64,000 nt of DNA, from NCBI RefSeq assembly GCF_900182925.1, contig NZ_LT900024.1:372001-436000 (forward strand). Reading direction: 5' to 3'. Both the position numbers and the translations under genes were made by a program. The DNA is from Psychrobacter sp. LV10R520-6 (GTDB lineage Bacteria > Pseudomonadota > Gammaproteobacteria > Pseudomonadales > Moraxellaceae). Of the stretch, positions 1-8,835 are shown one piece after another (the stretch's first letter is position 1; each line of letters starts with the position of its first letter). Under the pieces are notes generated by a model. That model was not told where the DNA came from. It saw nothing but the letters and a program-made list of their open reading frames with translations, and ran no database searches.

Positions 1-3
1 TAT

Positions 4-918
4 ATGAAAGTAGGATATTTTGCAGATGGGCCTTGGTCGCACGAAGCTATAGAATTGCTAGTCGATAAAGTAGATTTAGTTTTCATTGTCCCGAGATATG
101 ATACCCAAGATCCAGTTCTAAAAGAATGGGCTGAAAAGCTTGGTATACCATATTATCCAGTTGCTAATGTAAATACTAAAGAGTTTATAGAGTGGTTAAA
201 CTCTTTTGATGCTGACTTGTTTATATCAATGTCGTTTAATCAAATACTGAAGAAAGAAATACTTAAAGCTTCAAAAAAAGGATTCATAAATTGTCATGCG
301 GGCGCTCTACCTTTCTATAGAGGTAGAAATCCTTTAAATTGGGTTTTGATTAATGGTGAGAAAGAATTTGGTATCACAGTTCACTATATTGATGAAGGGA
401 TAGATACTGGAGACATAATCTTACAGAAAAAATATGAAATAAAAAATCATGATAATTACTCTACTTTATTAGATAAAGCTATAAAAGAATGTGCTTTATT
501 ATTAGCAGAATCAGTAGAATTGATAGAAAAAAATAGTGATAAAGTGATAATCCAATCATCTATACATCCAGTTGGCACATATTATGGAAGACGAATAATA
601 GGTGATGAACTGATTGATTTTTCATGGAGTGCAAAAAGACTATTTAATTTTGTGAGAGCTATAACACTACCAGGCCCTGGTGCAAGATGTAATAGTCCAC
701 AGGGAGAAATAGCGGTTCTAGAATGTGAGTTGATTGAAGGTGCACCTACATATATAGCCACTGAAGGTGAAGTTGTTGGTATAAAAGATAGTGGTGTGGT
801 TGTGAAAGTAGGTGACAGCACTATCTTAATAACAAAATATGCAGAAATTAATAACGAAGAACTGAAGATAGTAAAAAAGCCGTCTTTTAAAATTGGTACA
901 AGACTGCGTGGTAAGTAA
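4..918 (+). CDS. Formyltransferase (methionyl-tRNA formyltransferase-like fold), probably sugar N-formylation
   Basis: This 304-residue protein has the formyltransferase fold used by Fmt and by sugar N-formyltransferases. The catalytic Asn-x-His is visible as NCHAGALPFYRG (N96, H98), and the matching Asp lies in EGIDTGDI (about D134). These enzymes move a formyl group from 10-formyl-tetrahydrofolate to an amine. The gene sits just before a nonulosonic-acid nucleotidyltransferase and a CMP-sugar synthetase, so a sugar amine in that pathway is a better substrate guess than Met-tRNA. The C-terminal ~100 residues resemble the small Fmt C-terminal domain. The start lies 3 bases inside the window, so no upstream RBS can be judged and a longer N-terminus is not excluded, although MKVGYFADG is a natural beginning. 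Codon use is AT-rich compared with the following gene. The family is clear; the substrate is inferred. Confidence 0.75.
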   Translation: MKVGYFADGPWSHEAIELLVDKVDLVFIVPRYDTQDPVLKEWAEKLGIPYYPVANVNTKEFIEWLNSFDADLFISMSFNQILKKEILKASKKGFINCHAGALPFYRGRNPLNWVLINGEKEFGITVHYIDEGIDTGDIILQKKYEIKNHDNYSTLLDKAIKECALLLAESVELIEKNSDKVIIQSSIHPVGTYYGRRIIGDELIDFSWSAKRLFNFVRAITLPGPGARCNSPQGEIAVLECELIEGAPTYIATEGEVVGIKDSGVVVKVGDSTILITKYAEINNEELKIVKKPSFKIGTRLRGK

Positions 919-948
919 AATTTATAATAAACACCATAAGGCTTATAA

Positions 949-2001
949 ATGAATGATTGGAAAGGTGTTATTTTAGCGCCTAGCGCGACAATTCGTGATG
1001 CAATGCGCACCATTGATGAAGCAGCACTACGTATTGCACTGGTTTGTAATGAGCAGCAAACCTTGCTCGGGACGGTGACCGATGGTGATATCCGTCGTGG
1101 TCTATTAGCAGAATGTGATATGCACGATCCTATTACTCAAGTAATGAATACAAACCCCGTTGTCATAAAATTAACTGACACGCGGCAACAACGTATAGCG
1201 CTTATGGATAAGCATGATTTGTTGGCTTTACCTGTCACCGACGATAATAACTGCTTAGTTGGATTAGAGACCTTGCATCAAGTTTTACAACCAAAAAAAC
1301 GTGACAACCCAGTATTTATTATGGCGGGTGGTTTTGGTACACGCTTACGTCCTCTAACGGATCATTGTCCTAAGCCTATGCTACGTGTGGGTGATAAGCC
1401 GATGCTAGAACATTTAATTGATCAGTTCATTGCATTTGGTTTCCACGATTTCTATATTTCTACTCACTATATGCCAGAGCAAATTAGTGATCATTTCGGT
1501 GACGGTAGTGAGTGGAACGTAACGGTTACTTATATTCATGAAGAGGCACCATTAGGTACTGGAGGCGCTTTAGGCTTGTTACCAAAAAACCTACCTAAGC
1601 TGCCACTAATAATGATGAATGGTGACGTGTTAACTAAAGTAGATTTTAAGCGTTTGCTGGATTGTCATGAGCTAAACCAGTTTGATGCCACTATGTGTGT
1701 ACGGGAATTAGAACATAAAATATCTTTTGGTGTAGTAGAAAGCGAGGACGATTTAATTACTGCAATGGTTGAAAAGCCAACCTATCGTTATAATATTAAC
1801 ACAGGTATATACGTCTTAAGTCCTGAATGTGTAGCCTCTGTTAAGCCAAATATTAAGATAGATTTACCTACTTTGCTTGCCCAGAGAATGGATCAAGAAG
1901 AGAAAATTGGTATTTATACTAGCTACGATTATTGGTTAGATATTGGACAAATGGCTGATTATCAAAAAGCGCAGCAAGATATTAAAGGTCTGCTTTTATG
2001 A
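949..2001 (+). CDS. CBS-domain sugar nucleotidyltransferase (PtmE-type)
   Basis: This 350-residue protein has two CBS repeats at about residues 1-115, followed by a nucleotidyltransferase domain from about residue 120. The nucleotide-binding signature MAGGFGTRLRPLT and the nearby PKPML are clear, as is the metal-binding NGDVL. The same architecture is known in PtmE, which makes GDP-glucosamine for legionaminic acid synthesis in Campylobacter. Its stop overlaps the next start as ATGA, so it is translationally coupled to a CMP-nonulosonate synthetase, which fits a nonulosonic acid pathway. The CBS part may bind an adenine nucleotide and regulate activity. Other hexose-1-phosphate nucleotidyltransferases remain possible. 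The start ATG at 949 has only a weak AAGG-like RBS. Confidence 0.75.
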   Translation: MNDWKGVILAPSATIRDAMRTIDEAALRIALVCNEQQTLLGTVTDGDIRRGLLAECDMHDPITQVMNTNPVVIKLTDTRQQRIALMDKHDLLALPVTDDNNCLVGLETLHQVLQPKKRDNPVFIMAGGFGTRLRPLTDHCPKPMLRVGDKPMLEHLIDQFIAFGFHDFYISTHYMPEQISDHFGDGSEWNVTVTYIHEEAPLGTGGALGLLPKNLPKLPLIMMNGDVLTKVDFKRLLDCHELNQFDATMCVRELEHKISFGVVESEDDLITAMVEKPTYRYNINTGIYVLSPECVASVKPNIKIDLPTLLAQRMDQEEKIGIYTSYDYWLDIGQMADYQKAQQDIKGLLL

Positions 2002-2696
2002 ATATAGCTATTATTCCTGCTCGTGGTGGTAGTAAGCGTTTACCAGGTAAAAATATAAAGCTCTTAGCAGATAAGCCTTTGATTGCGTGGACCATCGAAG
2101 CCGCATTAGAAAGTAATATTTTTGACCATGTATTCGTAAGCACTGATAGTGATGAAATTGCACAAGTGTCTAAAGAGTTTGGCGCTGAGGTTCCATTTCT
2201 AAGACCAGCAGAGATTGCTACAGACAACGCTACAACTAATGATGTAGTAACTCATTTGGTCGAATGGTTCGAAAAAGAGCATAACAAAGAGGTGACTACG
2301 ATAGCGATTCTTCAGCCTACCTCACCGCTACGAAATGCTCAGCACATAAAAGAAGCAATGCAGTTGATGAAAGACAAAGCTGCGAAAGCAGTGGTTTCAG
2401 TTTGTGAACTCGAGTACCCTATCCAGTTTTGTAACCAGCTAGATGCTAACGGCTCAATGAACGGATTTATAAAGAAAAGTGATATGAAGCGAACACAAGA
2501 TCTTGAACCTTACTATAGATTAAATGGTGCTCTATATTTTTTCTCTCGAGATTATGTGAATAAATTAAGTGAACTTTATAGTGAGGGTACTTACTCATAC
2601 GTAATGAACTCGCGGACATCAGTAGATATTGATACAGAAGATGACTTCAATTTGGCTACATATTATATAATTCAAATAAATGAGAAACTATCTTGA
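1998..2696 (+). CDS. neuA: CMP-nonulosonate (acylneuraminate) cytidylyltransferase
   Basis: This 232-residue protein carries the N-terminal signature IPARGGSKRLPGKN of CMP-sialic acid-type synthetases, and IAILQPTSPLR in the middle. It activates a nine-carbon sugar with CTP, releasing pyrophosphate and giving the CMP-sugar used by sialyltransferase-like enzymes. The length is normal for NeuA/PtmB/PseF. It overlaps the gene before it by ATGA and the gene after it by TTGA, a tightly coupled trio. Whether the substrate is sialic, legionaminic or pseudaminic acid cannot be told from this window; the adjacent PtmE-type gene favours legionaminic acid. The symbol neuA is used for the family only. 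Confidence 0.8.
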   Translation: MNIAIIPARGGSKRLPGKNIKLLADKPLIAWTIEAALESNIFDHVFVSTDSDEIAQVSKEFGAEVPFLRPAEIATDNATTNDVVTHLVEWFEKEHNKEVTTIAILQPTSPLRNAQHIKEAMQLMKDKAAKAVVSVCELEYPIQFCNQLDANGSMNGFIKKSDMKRTQDLEPYYRLNGALYFFSRDYVNKLSELYSEGTYSYVMNSRTSVDIDTEDDFNLATYYIIQINEKLS

Positions 2697-3727
2697 ATAA
2701 CCTTTATATTGTTGAATCTCCATTGCAGGTACTATGTGCACTTGAAGTTTCATTAGGAAAGAAAGATGAAGTTCATAATATAATAGTTAGAACATCTGGT
2801 GGAGTCAATATCAGAAACGATGACCAAATACTAAATTTAGTTAATAAGTTTAGTTGGAACTCTAAAACCATAATTAATAATAAACCGAATCCTGGACGTT
2901 ATTCTATTCATTTTGAAAATAAATCTCTCCTTGCTGATATAGCAAATAAATATAAGGGTAAAATAAAAAATTTATATATTGGAGAGTTTCGTTCTTCTTT
3001 TATGCATATGGCTAGAGTAGCGGTTGAAGCACCAAATGTTACTTTGCTTGACGATGGTGCAGTAAGTGTGAGAATTATTAATAACTATATAAATAAAGGT
3101 TGTTATTGTCCTTTCAGCTCTTTTTGTCCTGAAAATAAATTTAAAAAATTAGTTTATAAACTAATTTATAGAAAATATATTAATACTGATATCTTAAATA
3201 AAAGAATTAATGTATTAACAGCTTTTTCTAATCAAGAAAGTAATAATATAGAAAAATTAGTATTTAGTAACATTAAAAAACTACTTAAAAAAGAAAGATA
3301 TATTGATAGTTCTTTAGTTTACTATTATGGATCCAAATACAGCGAAGTGGGAATTATTAGTCAGGATTACGAGCTTCTATTCTTAAAAAGAATAAAAAAT
3401 TTTTATGATTTCAAAAATAAAAAAATTATTTATTTTGCACATAGAGAAGAATCGGAGGAAAAGTTAGATTTATTTTCTAAAGAATTAGATATTAAAGTTA
3501 TTACTTCAGGCACTATGGCTGAATTATATTTACTGGAAAGTAAAGTCTTACCAGTTGAGATTTCTGGTGCATACACAAGTATTTTAAATAACGTAAAAGT
3601 TATTTTTCCTGAAATTTCTTTACGGAGTTTTAAGCTAAAACCAGAGCAAGTTGGCTATAAATGGCGTAAAGACATTGGTTTGGTATATGATTACTATCAA
3701 AAATTGAATATACCTATAGAGGAATGA
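2693..3727 (+). CDS. Sialyltransferase-like glycosyltransferase (polysialyltransferase/GT52-like)
   Basis: This 344-residue protein starts NLYIVESPLQVLCALE, the ExSPLQ-type opening seen in GT52 and polysialyltransferase-like proteins, and has LLDDGAVS near residue 120. It is expected to transfer the CMP-activated nonulosonic acid made by the preceding genes onto the growing glycan in the cytoplasm. The start is TTG, overlapping the preceding stop as TTGA, so translation is coupled. The gene is very AT-rich, with runs of Asn, Lys and Ile, which differs from the housekeeping genes later in the window and suggests acquisition by transfer. Linkage and acceptor cannot be read from sequence. Confidence 0.6.
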   Translation: MNNLYIVESPLQVLCALEVSLGKKDEVHNIIVRTSGGVNIRNDDQILNLVNKFSWNSKTIINNKPNPGRYSIHFENKSLLADIANKYKGKIKNLYIGEFRSSFMHMARVAVEAPNVTLLDDGAVSVRIINNYINKGCYCPFSSFCPENKFKKLVYKLIYRKYINTDILNKRINVLTAFSNQESNNIEKLVFSNIKKLLKKERYIDSSLVYYYGSKYSEVGIISQDYELLFLKRIKNFYDFKNKKIIYFAHREESEEKLDLFSKELDIKVITSGTMAELYLLESKVLPVEISGAYTSILNNVKVIFPEISLRSFKLKPEQVGYKWRKDIGLVYDYYQKLNIPIEE

Positions 3728-4087
3728 TATATGGATTCTTTTTCAGCTGAATAAAAAATAGGGTAATCATTATGATTAATTAAAAATAGTCTATTCGTTA
3801 TTATAACTCTACTTGTTAAACTGAATGAGAAAATCAAGAGGACAGTTTTTACTGAATATTTAATGGCTACTAATAATAAAAGAAAGACTATTATAGACTC
3901 AGTAACTCATTTTAATTTAGCCTCTTAAAAAACTTCACTGCTTTTAGTATACTTGAGGCAAGCTATAATATTTTTGTTTAGTGTTATGAGTTTAAAGGTA
4001 CTTATATCTTTGATACAGTTCCATCCATTTAAACTCTTTCAATATAACTTAAGGTGCAAACTTTACAAAGCTAGAGGAGCGTAGACA
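3728..4087. other. AT-rich spacer with a 32-codon ORF
   Basis: These 360 bases contain no convincing gene. An ATG at 3986 opens 32 codons ending in TAG at 4082-4084, directly before the next glycosyltransferase. It has no good RBS, and it may be a remnant of a longer gene. The strong GGAG just before 4088 belongs to the next gene. No terminator hairpin was seen. Confidence 0.4.
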
Positions 4088-5041
4088 TTGGAAAATGTAT
4101 CAGTAGTGATACCCAGTTATAGATCAGAAAAACTAATTTCTAGAACTATATTGTCAATTCTAGATTCTGGGGTACTTTCTAGTAACATATTTGTTATAGA
4201 GGATGGAGTCTTCGATAATACTGGAGATGTATTAAGAAAAATATCTGGAATTAATCATATTTCATATAAACAAAATAAAGGTGCTCCCTATGCTAGAAAC
4301 TTAGGGTTAAGTAAAGTTGAGACAAAATATGTAATGTTCATAGACTCCGATGATTTTGTTTCTGAATCGCTAATTATAGGTTTAGTCAATTCAGCAGAAA
4401 AAGATAATGCTGATATGGCATTTGGACCATGGAGGCTGAATGGTGATAGCATTCCTCAAGGTGAGTTATGTCAACCTCCAAATTTAAGTACTAGTGATTG
4501 GGTTTTGCACTGGATAAATAGTGAATACGTGCCTACATGTAGTGTTTTATGGAAAACAGAGAAAGTAGTAGAAATAGGAAGGTGGGACGAAAAGCTAAGG
4601 AAGAACCAAGATGGGGAGTTAGCAGTCAGAGGACTAATGAGCACGACCAACTTATCAATAAGCACACAAGGTTATAGTACTTATTGGCAACATAATTCTG
4701 AGTTTAGAGTAACTAATGCTTCTATTGAAGATAAACTATTCGCTTCAAATTTAGTATACACCAATGTACTAAATTGGATTAATACTGATAAAGCTTTAAA
4801 AAAATATAGTATTGAGTTGGGGCTTTACTGTTGTAAAACTGCTTGGATAGCTCAAGCTAAAAACTTAGAGACAGTATCTAATGAGTGGCTTTTAAGAGCA
4901 GAAAATTTAGGCTATAAAAGTAAAGGCTATGGTAATAAAACGAAATACCTATCAGCTTTATTTGGTTTCCGTTATGCTGTTTCTATCCATTCTAAGTTGA
5001 AGGGTAGTTATTCCGCTTTAAAACGGATTCATAGAGCATAG
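4088..5041 (+). CDS. Glycosyltransferase family 2
   Basis: This 317-residue protein has a GT-A fold at its N-terminus: the opening VSVVIPSYRSE, the NKGAPYARNLGL segment at about 63-74, and the metal/nucleotide-sugar motif DSDD at about 86-89. It should transfer a sugar from a nucleotide donor to the lipid-linked repeat unit of the surface polysaccharide. The start is TTG; it is chosen because AGAGGAG lies 8 bases upstream and the fold begins immediately. The gene is isolated by AT-rich spacers on both sides, unlike the coupled genes before it. Donor and acceptor are unknown. Confidence 0.8.
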   Translation: MENVSVVIPSYRSEKLISRTILSILDSGVLSSNIFVIEDGVFDNTGDVLRKISGINHISYKQNKGAPYARNLGLSKVETKYVMFIDSDDFVSESLIIGLVNSAEKDNADMAFGPWRLNGDSIPQGELCQPPNLSTSDWVLHWINSEYVPTCSVLWKTEKVVEIGRWDEKLRKNQDGELAVRGLMSTTNLSISTQGYSTYWQHNSEFRVTNASIEDKLFASNLVYTNVLNWINTDKALKKYSIELGLYCCKTAWIAQAKNLETVSNEWLLRAENLGYKSKGYGNKTKYLSALFGFRYAVSIHSKLKGSYSALKRIHRA

Positions 5042-5359
5042 ATTTAACTCTCTTAAAAGACACTATAAACTAAACTCTTATTACAAATAATCATAGCGTA
5101 TTTTCACTGATTTTTTAAAAGTTATTTTCAGCTATAAATATTCGCAGAAAAATTTTATAACTATTTCGGTTATTGTTGAAAAAACTTTATTTATATAAAA
5201 AATTAATTTTAATGATTGGTAAATTAAATGATTGTGCTGAAATAAAATATATTAAGTAAAATAACTTATTGAAAGAAATTAATTACTTAGATTTATTGAT
5301 AGTTTTATATCTCGATATATCACAGTGTGGAATAGGTATGTTATTTACAGGAACGAACA
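5042..5359. other. AT-rich spacer, nothing recognised
   Basis: These 318 bases are very AT-rich, with no gene, strong hairpin or clear promoter that I can defend. The RBS-like AGGAACG just upstream of 5360 serves the next gene. Confidence 0.4.
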
Positions 5360-6277
5360 ATGAGTATTTTAAAGTCTGATACAACAGTTATCATAACGAC
5401 ATATAATGATAGCGTAACAGATTTACGCTGTGCATTAAAATCAACAATCAATCAGAGTCTACCTCCAGAACAAATTTTAGTTGTAGACGATGGATCTGAT
5501 ACTAATACAGCTGAGAAGGTTGTATTGACTGAACAAATTGCCTCTATTGTGCCAATAACACTTTTAGTAAAAAAAAATGGAGGTCCATCATCAGCCAGAA
5601 ATTATGGTTTACAGCGCTGCTCTACAAGTTATGTAACGTTTCTTGATTCCGATGATGAAATGCTTGAGTCAAATATTCAAACAAAAGAGAGCTGCTTAAG
5701 TTCGCTAGGAGATGATTATTTTGGAGTGTATGGAACATACATAAAAAATCCAGGTGGATTGCATGAATATATCGATCTTGACGGCTTATTAGATACAGAT
5801 TTAGTCGAAAAAACAAAGGGTATTCCAGGTGGTGTTCCTACCTATTTATTTCGTACGAAATATCTGACTGATATAGGTGGATTTGATGAGTGCCTATCTA
5901 ATAATGAAGATTTTGATCTGATTATTAGGCTTGCAAAAAAGGGTCTGAAGATCAAGGGCAGTCTCGGGGCGGGATTTATTCGTAATTTTAGATACGGCTC
6001 TGTTAGTAGAAATAGTAAATATTTTGAAACATATACAGAAGTAAATAAGTTTTTGGTTAAAGCTGAAATTAATAATTATTTCTCGAAAAATGAGTTGGCA
6101 GAACGTAAAAAAGGTAACGAAACTTGGCTTGGTCGTAAGCTACTAATGAAGAGTGGTCTACGCAAGCAGGGGTTGATTCATCTTAATAATGGTTTCGATT
6201 ATTCAAACCCTAAAAGTGTTAATCAGTATATTGCATTTATTCTTGCTCGAAGTAGTCGCATTATTTTTAAGCTTTGA
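5360..6277 (+). CDS. Glycosyltransferase family 2
   Basis: This 305-residue protein is a GT-A glycosyltransferase: TVIITTYND at the start, VVDDGSD at about 41-47, NGGPSSARNYGL at about 73-84, and the donor/metal motif DSDDE at about 96-100. A later NNEDFDLIIRL fits the acidic region that usually supplies the catalytic base. It probably adds one sugar of the capsule repeat unit at the inner membrane. The ATG at 5360 follows AGGAACG at a usable distance. It has AT-rich spacers on both sides, like its neighbour at 4088, so the two may be cassette-like acquisitions. The sugar is unknown. Confidence 0.82.
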   Translation: MSILKSDTTVIITTYNDSVTDLRCALKSTINQSLPPEQILVVDDGSDTNTAEKVVLTEQIASIVPITLLVKKNGGPSSARNYGLQRCSTSYVTFLDSDDEMLESNIQTKESCLSSLGDDYFGVYGTYIKNPGGLHEYIDLDGLLDTDLVEKTKGIPGGVPTYLFRTKYLTDIGGFDECLSNNEDFDLIIRLAKKGLKIKGSLGAGFIRNFRYGSVSRNSKYFETYTEVNKFLVKAEINNYFSKNELAERKKGNETWLGRKLLMKSGLRKQGLIHLNNGFDYSNPKSVNQYIAFILARSSRIIFKL

Positions 6278-6624
6278 AATTTTAAATAGGCAGGGTTAAA
6301 ATATTTTATACTAATTGAAAGTATTTCTATAAGTAATCACTATTATATGACTAAGTGTTCATTACTTAACATAAATGTGATGATACATTTATAGTGATGG
6401 AAAGCTTACGTATTTTTATTTTACTAGCTGCTTCAGGGTTTTGATTAAAACATATAAGGTAATAGTATCAATTTCAAATATTATTTAGTAAAAACTCTTA
6501 TTTTAAGTAATCAATATCACTATAATATTTTTAGAGTTGTACTCTAACATCGAGGAGATCTTAAGTTTACTCGGTTTCAAAATTAAGCTATTAGTATTTT
6601 AATGAATCTAATTAAGAGGCTGTA
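6278..6624. other. AT-rich spacer, nothing recognised
   Basis: These 347 bases hold only very short open frames. AAGAGG at 6614-6619 is the RBS of the next gene. No terminator or repeat was recognised. Confidence 0.4.
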
Positions 6625-6627
6625 TTG

Positions 6628-7692
6628 ATGATATGTATTTACTCTCCTAGTGAGAAAATTTGGGGTGGTGGTCAAATTTATATAGAAGGCTTATGTCGCT
6701 ATATGAATGAAAAAGGCCTGCCAACTATTATCGCAACCTCAGAGCCTGATACATTCTCTTGCCCCACGATAACGATGAACTCGGTCGCTTCAAAAGCCAA
6801 GCGATTGTCTAGCTCGCTAAAACTTACAAAGACTCTTAAGCATTCTGGCATTAAAGTTATTGTACTTAATGACCTCTCTTCGCTATGGTTAGCGCCAGTA
6901 TTTCGATTACAGGGATTTAAAGTAGTATCTCTTCTACATTTGTATTTACAGAAGAAAAATGCAGCTGGACTGGGGCATAGTGATGCTGAATATCATCTGT
7001 TAAGGTTCTCTAGCCGTTTTTGTGACAAAGTATTTAGTGTGAATAAAGAGAACCTACAGGCACTTCCGGTCGAAGTAGAGTTTGTGGGTAACTTTATATC
7101 ACCTTGGTTTTTTGGTAAATCTAAAGCATCTAAACTATATGATTTAGGGATTATCTCTAGGCTTTCTAAAGAAAAAAATATCCTACTTTTCGTTGATTTA
7201 ATAAGTAGGCTTAGCTCTCAAAGTGCTGAACCAATCAAAGCTCTGATATTAGGTCGTGGCGAAGAAAAAGCTACTATTATAAAAGCGATTCAGCAAGCAG
7301 GGCTACAAGATACTATAGATCTGCAAGATTGGGCGGATAGAAAAGAACTACCAAAAATATATGACAGTATCAAATGCTTTGCGATTACCAGTCATCATGA
7401 AGGGTTTGCCACTACCTTACTCGAAGCACATGCTCGCGGTGTGCCAGCCATTACTACTAAAAGTGCTGGATTTTGTGCTGAGTTTGTTGAAGGCTTTGGT
7501 TCTGCGACAGGTATCTCTTTTAGTCCTGAAGACATAGATTCATCAGACTTCCAACAAAGCGTACTGTCATTGATTGATCATGCAGAAGACTATTACGATG
7601 CCTGTGTTGATAAAGCGTCACTATTCGATGAAGATAGGGTGTTAGGACAAATCAGTACAGGTATTGAATCACTGATAAGTAAAAAACTATAA
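6628..7692 (+). CDS. Glycosyltransferase family 4
   Basis: This ~354-residue GT-B enzyme has a C-terminal donor domain with GIISRLSKEKNI, LILGRGEE, and the E-x7-E type signature around SHHEGFATTLLEAHARG. The short glycine-rich loop WGGGQIY near the N-terminus is usual for GT4. I start it at the ATG at 6628 and not at the TTG one codon earlier, because AAGAGG lies 8 bases before the ATG. It is the first of a tightly packed run of polysaccharide genes (6628-13131) whose base composition is closer to the housekeeping genes. Sugar specificity is not readable. Confidence 0.8.
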   Translation: MICIYSPSEKIWGGGQIYIEGLCRYMNEKGLPTIIATSEPDTFSCPTITMNSVASKAKRLSSSLKLTKTLKHSGIKVIVLNDLSSLWLAPVFRLQGFKVVSLLHLYLQKKNAAGLGHSDAEYHLLRFSSRFCDKVFSVNKENLQALPVEVEFVGNFISPWFFGKSKASKLYDLGIISRLSKEKNILLFVDLISRLSSQSAEPIKALILGRGEEKATIIKAIQQAGLQDTIDLQDWADRKELPKIYDSIKCFAITSHHEGFATTLLEAHARGVPAITTKSAGFCAEFVEGFGSATGISFSPEDIDSSDFQQSVLSLIDHAEDYYDACVDKASLFDEDRVLGQISTGIESLISKKL

Positions 7693-7702
7693 GGTAAGCC
7701 AA

Positions 7703-8833
7703 GTGAAAGTATTGATGGTGATAACTGGTTTAGGCATGGGTGGCGCAGAAAAAGTCGTGACAAGTTTAGCTGATCAGCTTGTAGAAAAAGGGCACGAGGT
7801 GATTATTGCTTATATGACCGGAGAAGCGTTGGTTACCCCTAAGAACAGTAGTATCAATCTGATAAGTTTAGAAGTTAACTCAGCTAAAGACCTATATAGC
7901 GCATACTTCAAATTACGTAAATTAATTAATAAGTTCAAACCTGATGCAGTACATAGTCATCTGGTACATGCTAACATTCTTTGTCGCACCCTTCGTCTGA
8001 CTACAGCTATGCCTAGGTTAATTAGTAGTGCTCACAACACTGATGAAGAAGGATGGACAAGATTTTTGGCTTATCGTTTAACGGATAAACTTACTGATAT
8101 CTCTACTAACGTTAGTGATGAGGCCGTTGACGCTTTTATTGAGCAAAAAGCAGTGCGTCCGGGAAGAATGCTAACTTTACATAATGGTATTTCTACTACT
8201 GAGTTTGTATTCTCTGAAAAGGCAAGAAGTGAAATTCGTGCAGAGTTAGGTATTGTTGACGGTCAACAGTTGATCCTAGCAGTCGGCAGACTGAGTGAGC
8301 AAAAGGATTACCCTAATCTCTTATCGGCTATATCGATTCTCTCTGAAAGTCAGCAAAATATTAAGGTTGCTATAGCGGGTCAAGGACCTTTGTTAAATGA
8401 GTTAGAAGAGAGAGTAAATACTTTAGGTATAGAGGATAAAATTTGCTTTCTAGGCGTGAGAGAAGATATTCCACGCTTGATGTCTGCTGCTGATGTTTTT
8501 GTACTGTCTTCAGCATGGGAAGGTTTTGGGTTGGTTGTAGCTGAGGCGATGGCTTGTGAGCGTATTGTAGTTGCTACCGACTGCGGTGGCGTAAAAGAAG
8601 TGGTGGGAGATGCAGGCTTTCTTGTGCCACCAAAGGATTCTGTAGCGCTTGCTACTGCATTGCAACAAGCTTTGACAGTGAGTTCTGATGAGCGTCTACA
8701 ATTAGGCAAAAAAGCACGTCATAGGGTTTTGCAACATTATTCATTGGATATGGCTACTGACAAATGGTTGCGTCTTTACTCGGCACCAATAGGCAAGTTG
8801 GCAACTTCTTTGAATAACGATATAAAGGCATAG
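7703..8833 (+). CDS. Glycosyltransferase family 4
   Basis: This 376-residue GT-B glycosyltransferase has the N-terminal GLGMGGAEKVVTSLAD acceptor-side loop, the donor-domain AVGRLSEQKDYP, and the signature SSAWEGFGLVVAEAMACE. It is predicted to build the capsule repeat unit on undecaprenyl diphosphate in the cytoplasm. The start is GTG, 10 bases after the previous stop, with AAGG just upstream. The following asparagine synthase-like gene begins 2 bases after its stop, so the genes are surely one transcript. Sugar donor and linkage are unknown. Confidence 0.82.
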   Translation: MKVLMVITGLGMGGAEKVVTSLADQLVEKGHEVIIAYMTGEALVTPKNSSINLISLEVNSAKDLYSAYFKLRKLINKFKPDAVHSHLVHANILCRTLRLTTAMPRLISSAHNTDEEGWTRFLAYRLTDKLTDISTNVSDEAVDAFIEQKAVRPGRMLTLHNGISTTEFVFSEKARSEIRAELGIVDGQQLILAVGRLSEQKDYPNLLSAISILSESQQNIKVAIAGQGPLLNELEERVNTLGIEDKICFLGVREDIPRLMSAADVFVLSSAWEGFGLVVAEAMACERIVVATDCGGVKEVVGDAGFLVPPKDSVALATALQQALTVSSDERLQLGKKARHRVLQHYSLDMATDKWLRLYSAPIGKLATSLNNDIKA

Positions 8834-8835
8834 TT

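Noticed and set aside
582..1013. 143-codon minus-strand frame
   Set aside because: It lies antisense to the formyltransferase and nucleotidyltransferase genes, shows no family motif and has no context of its own.
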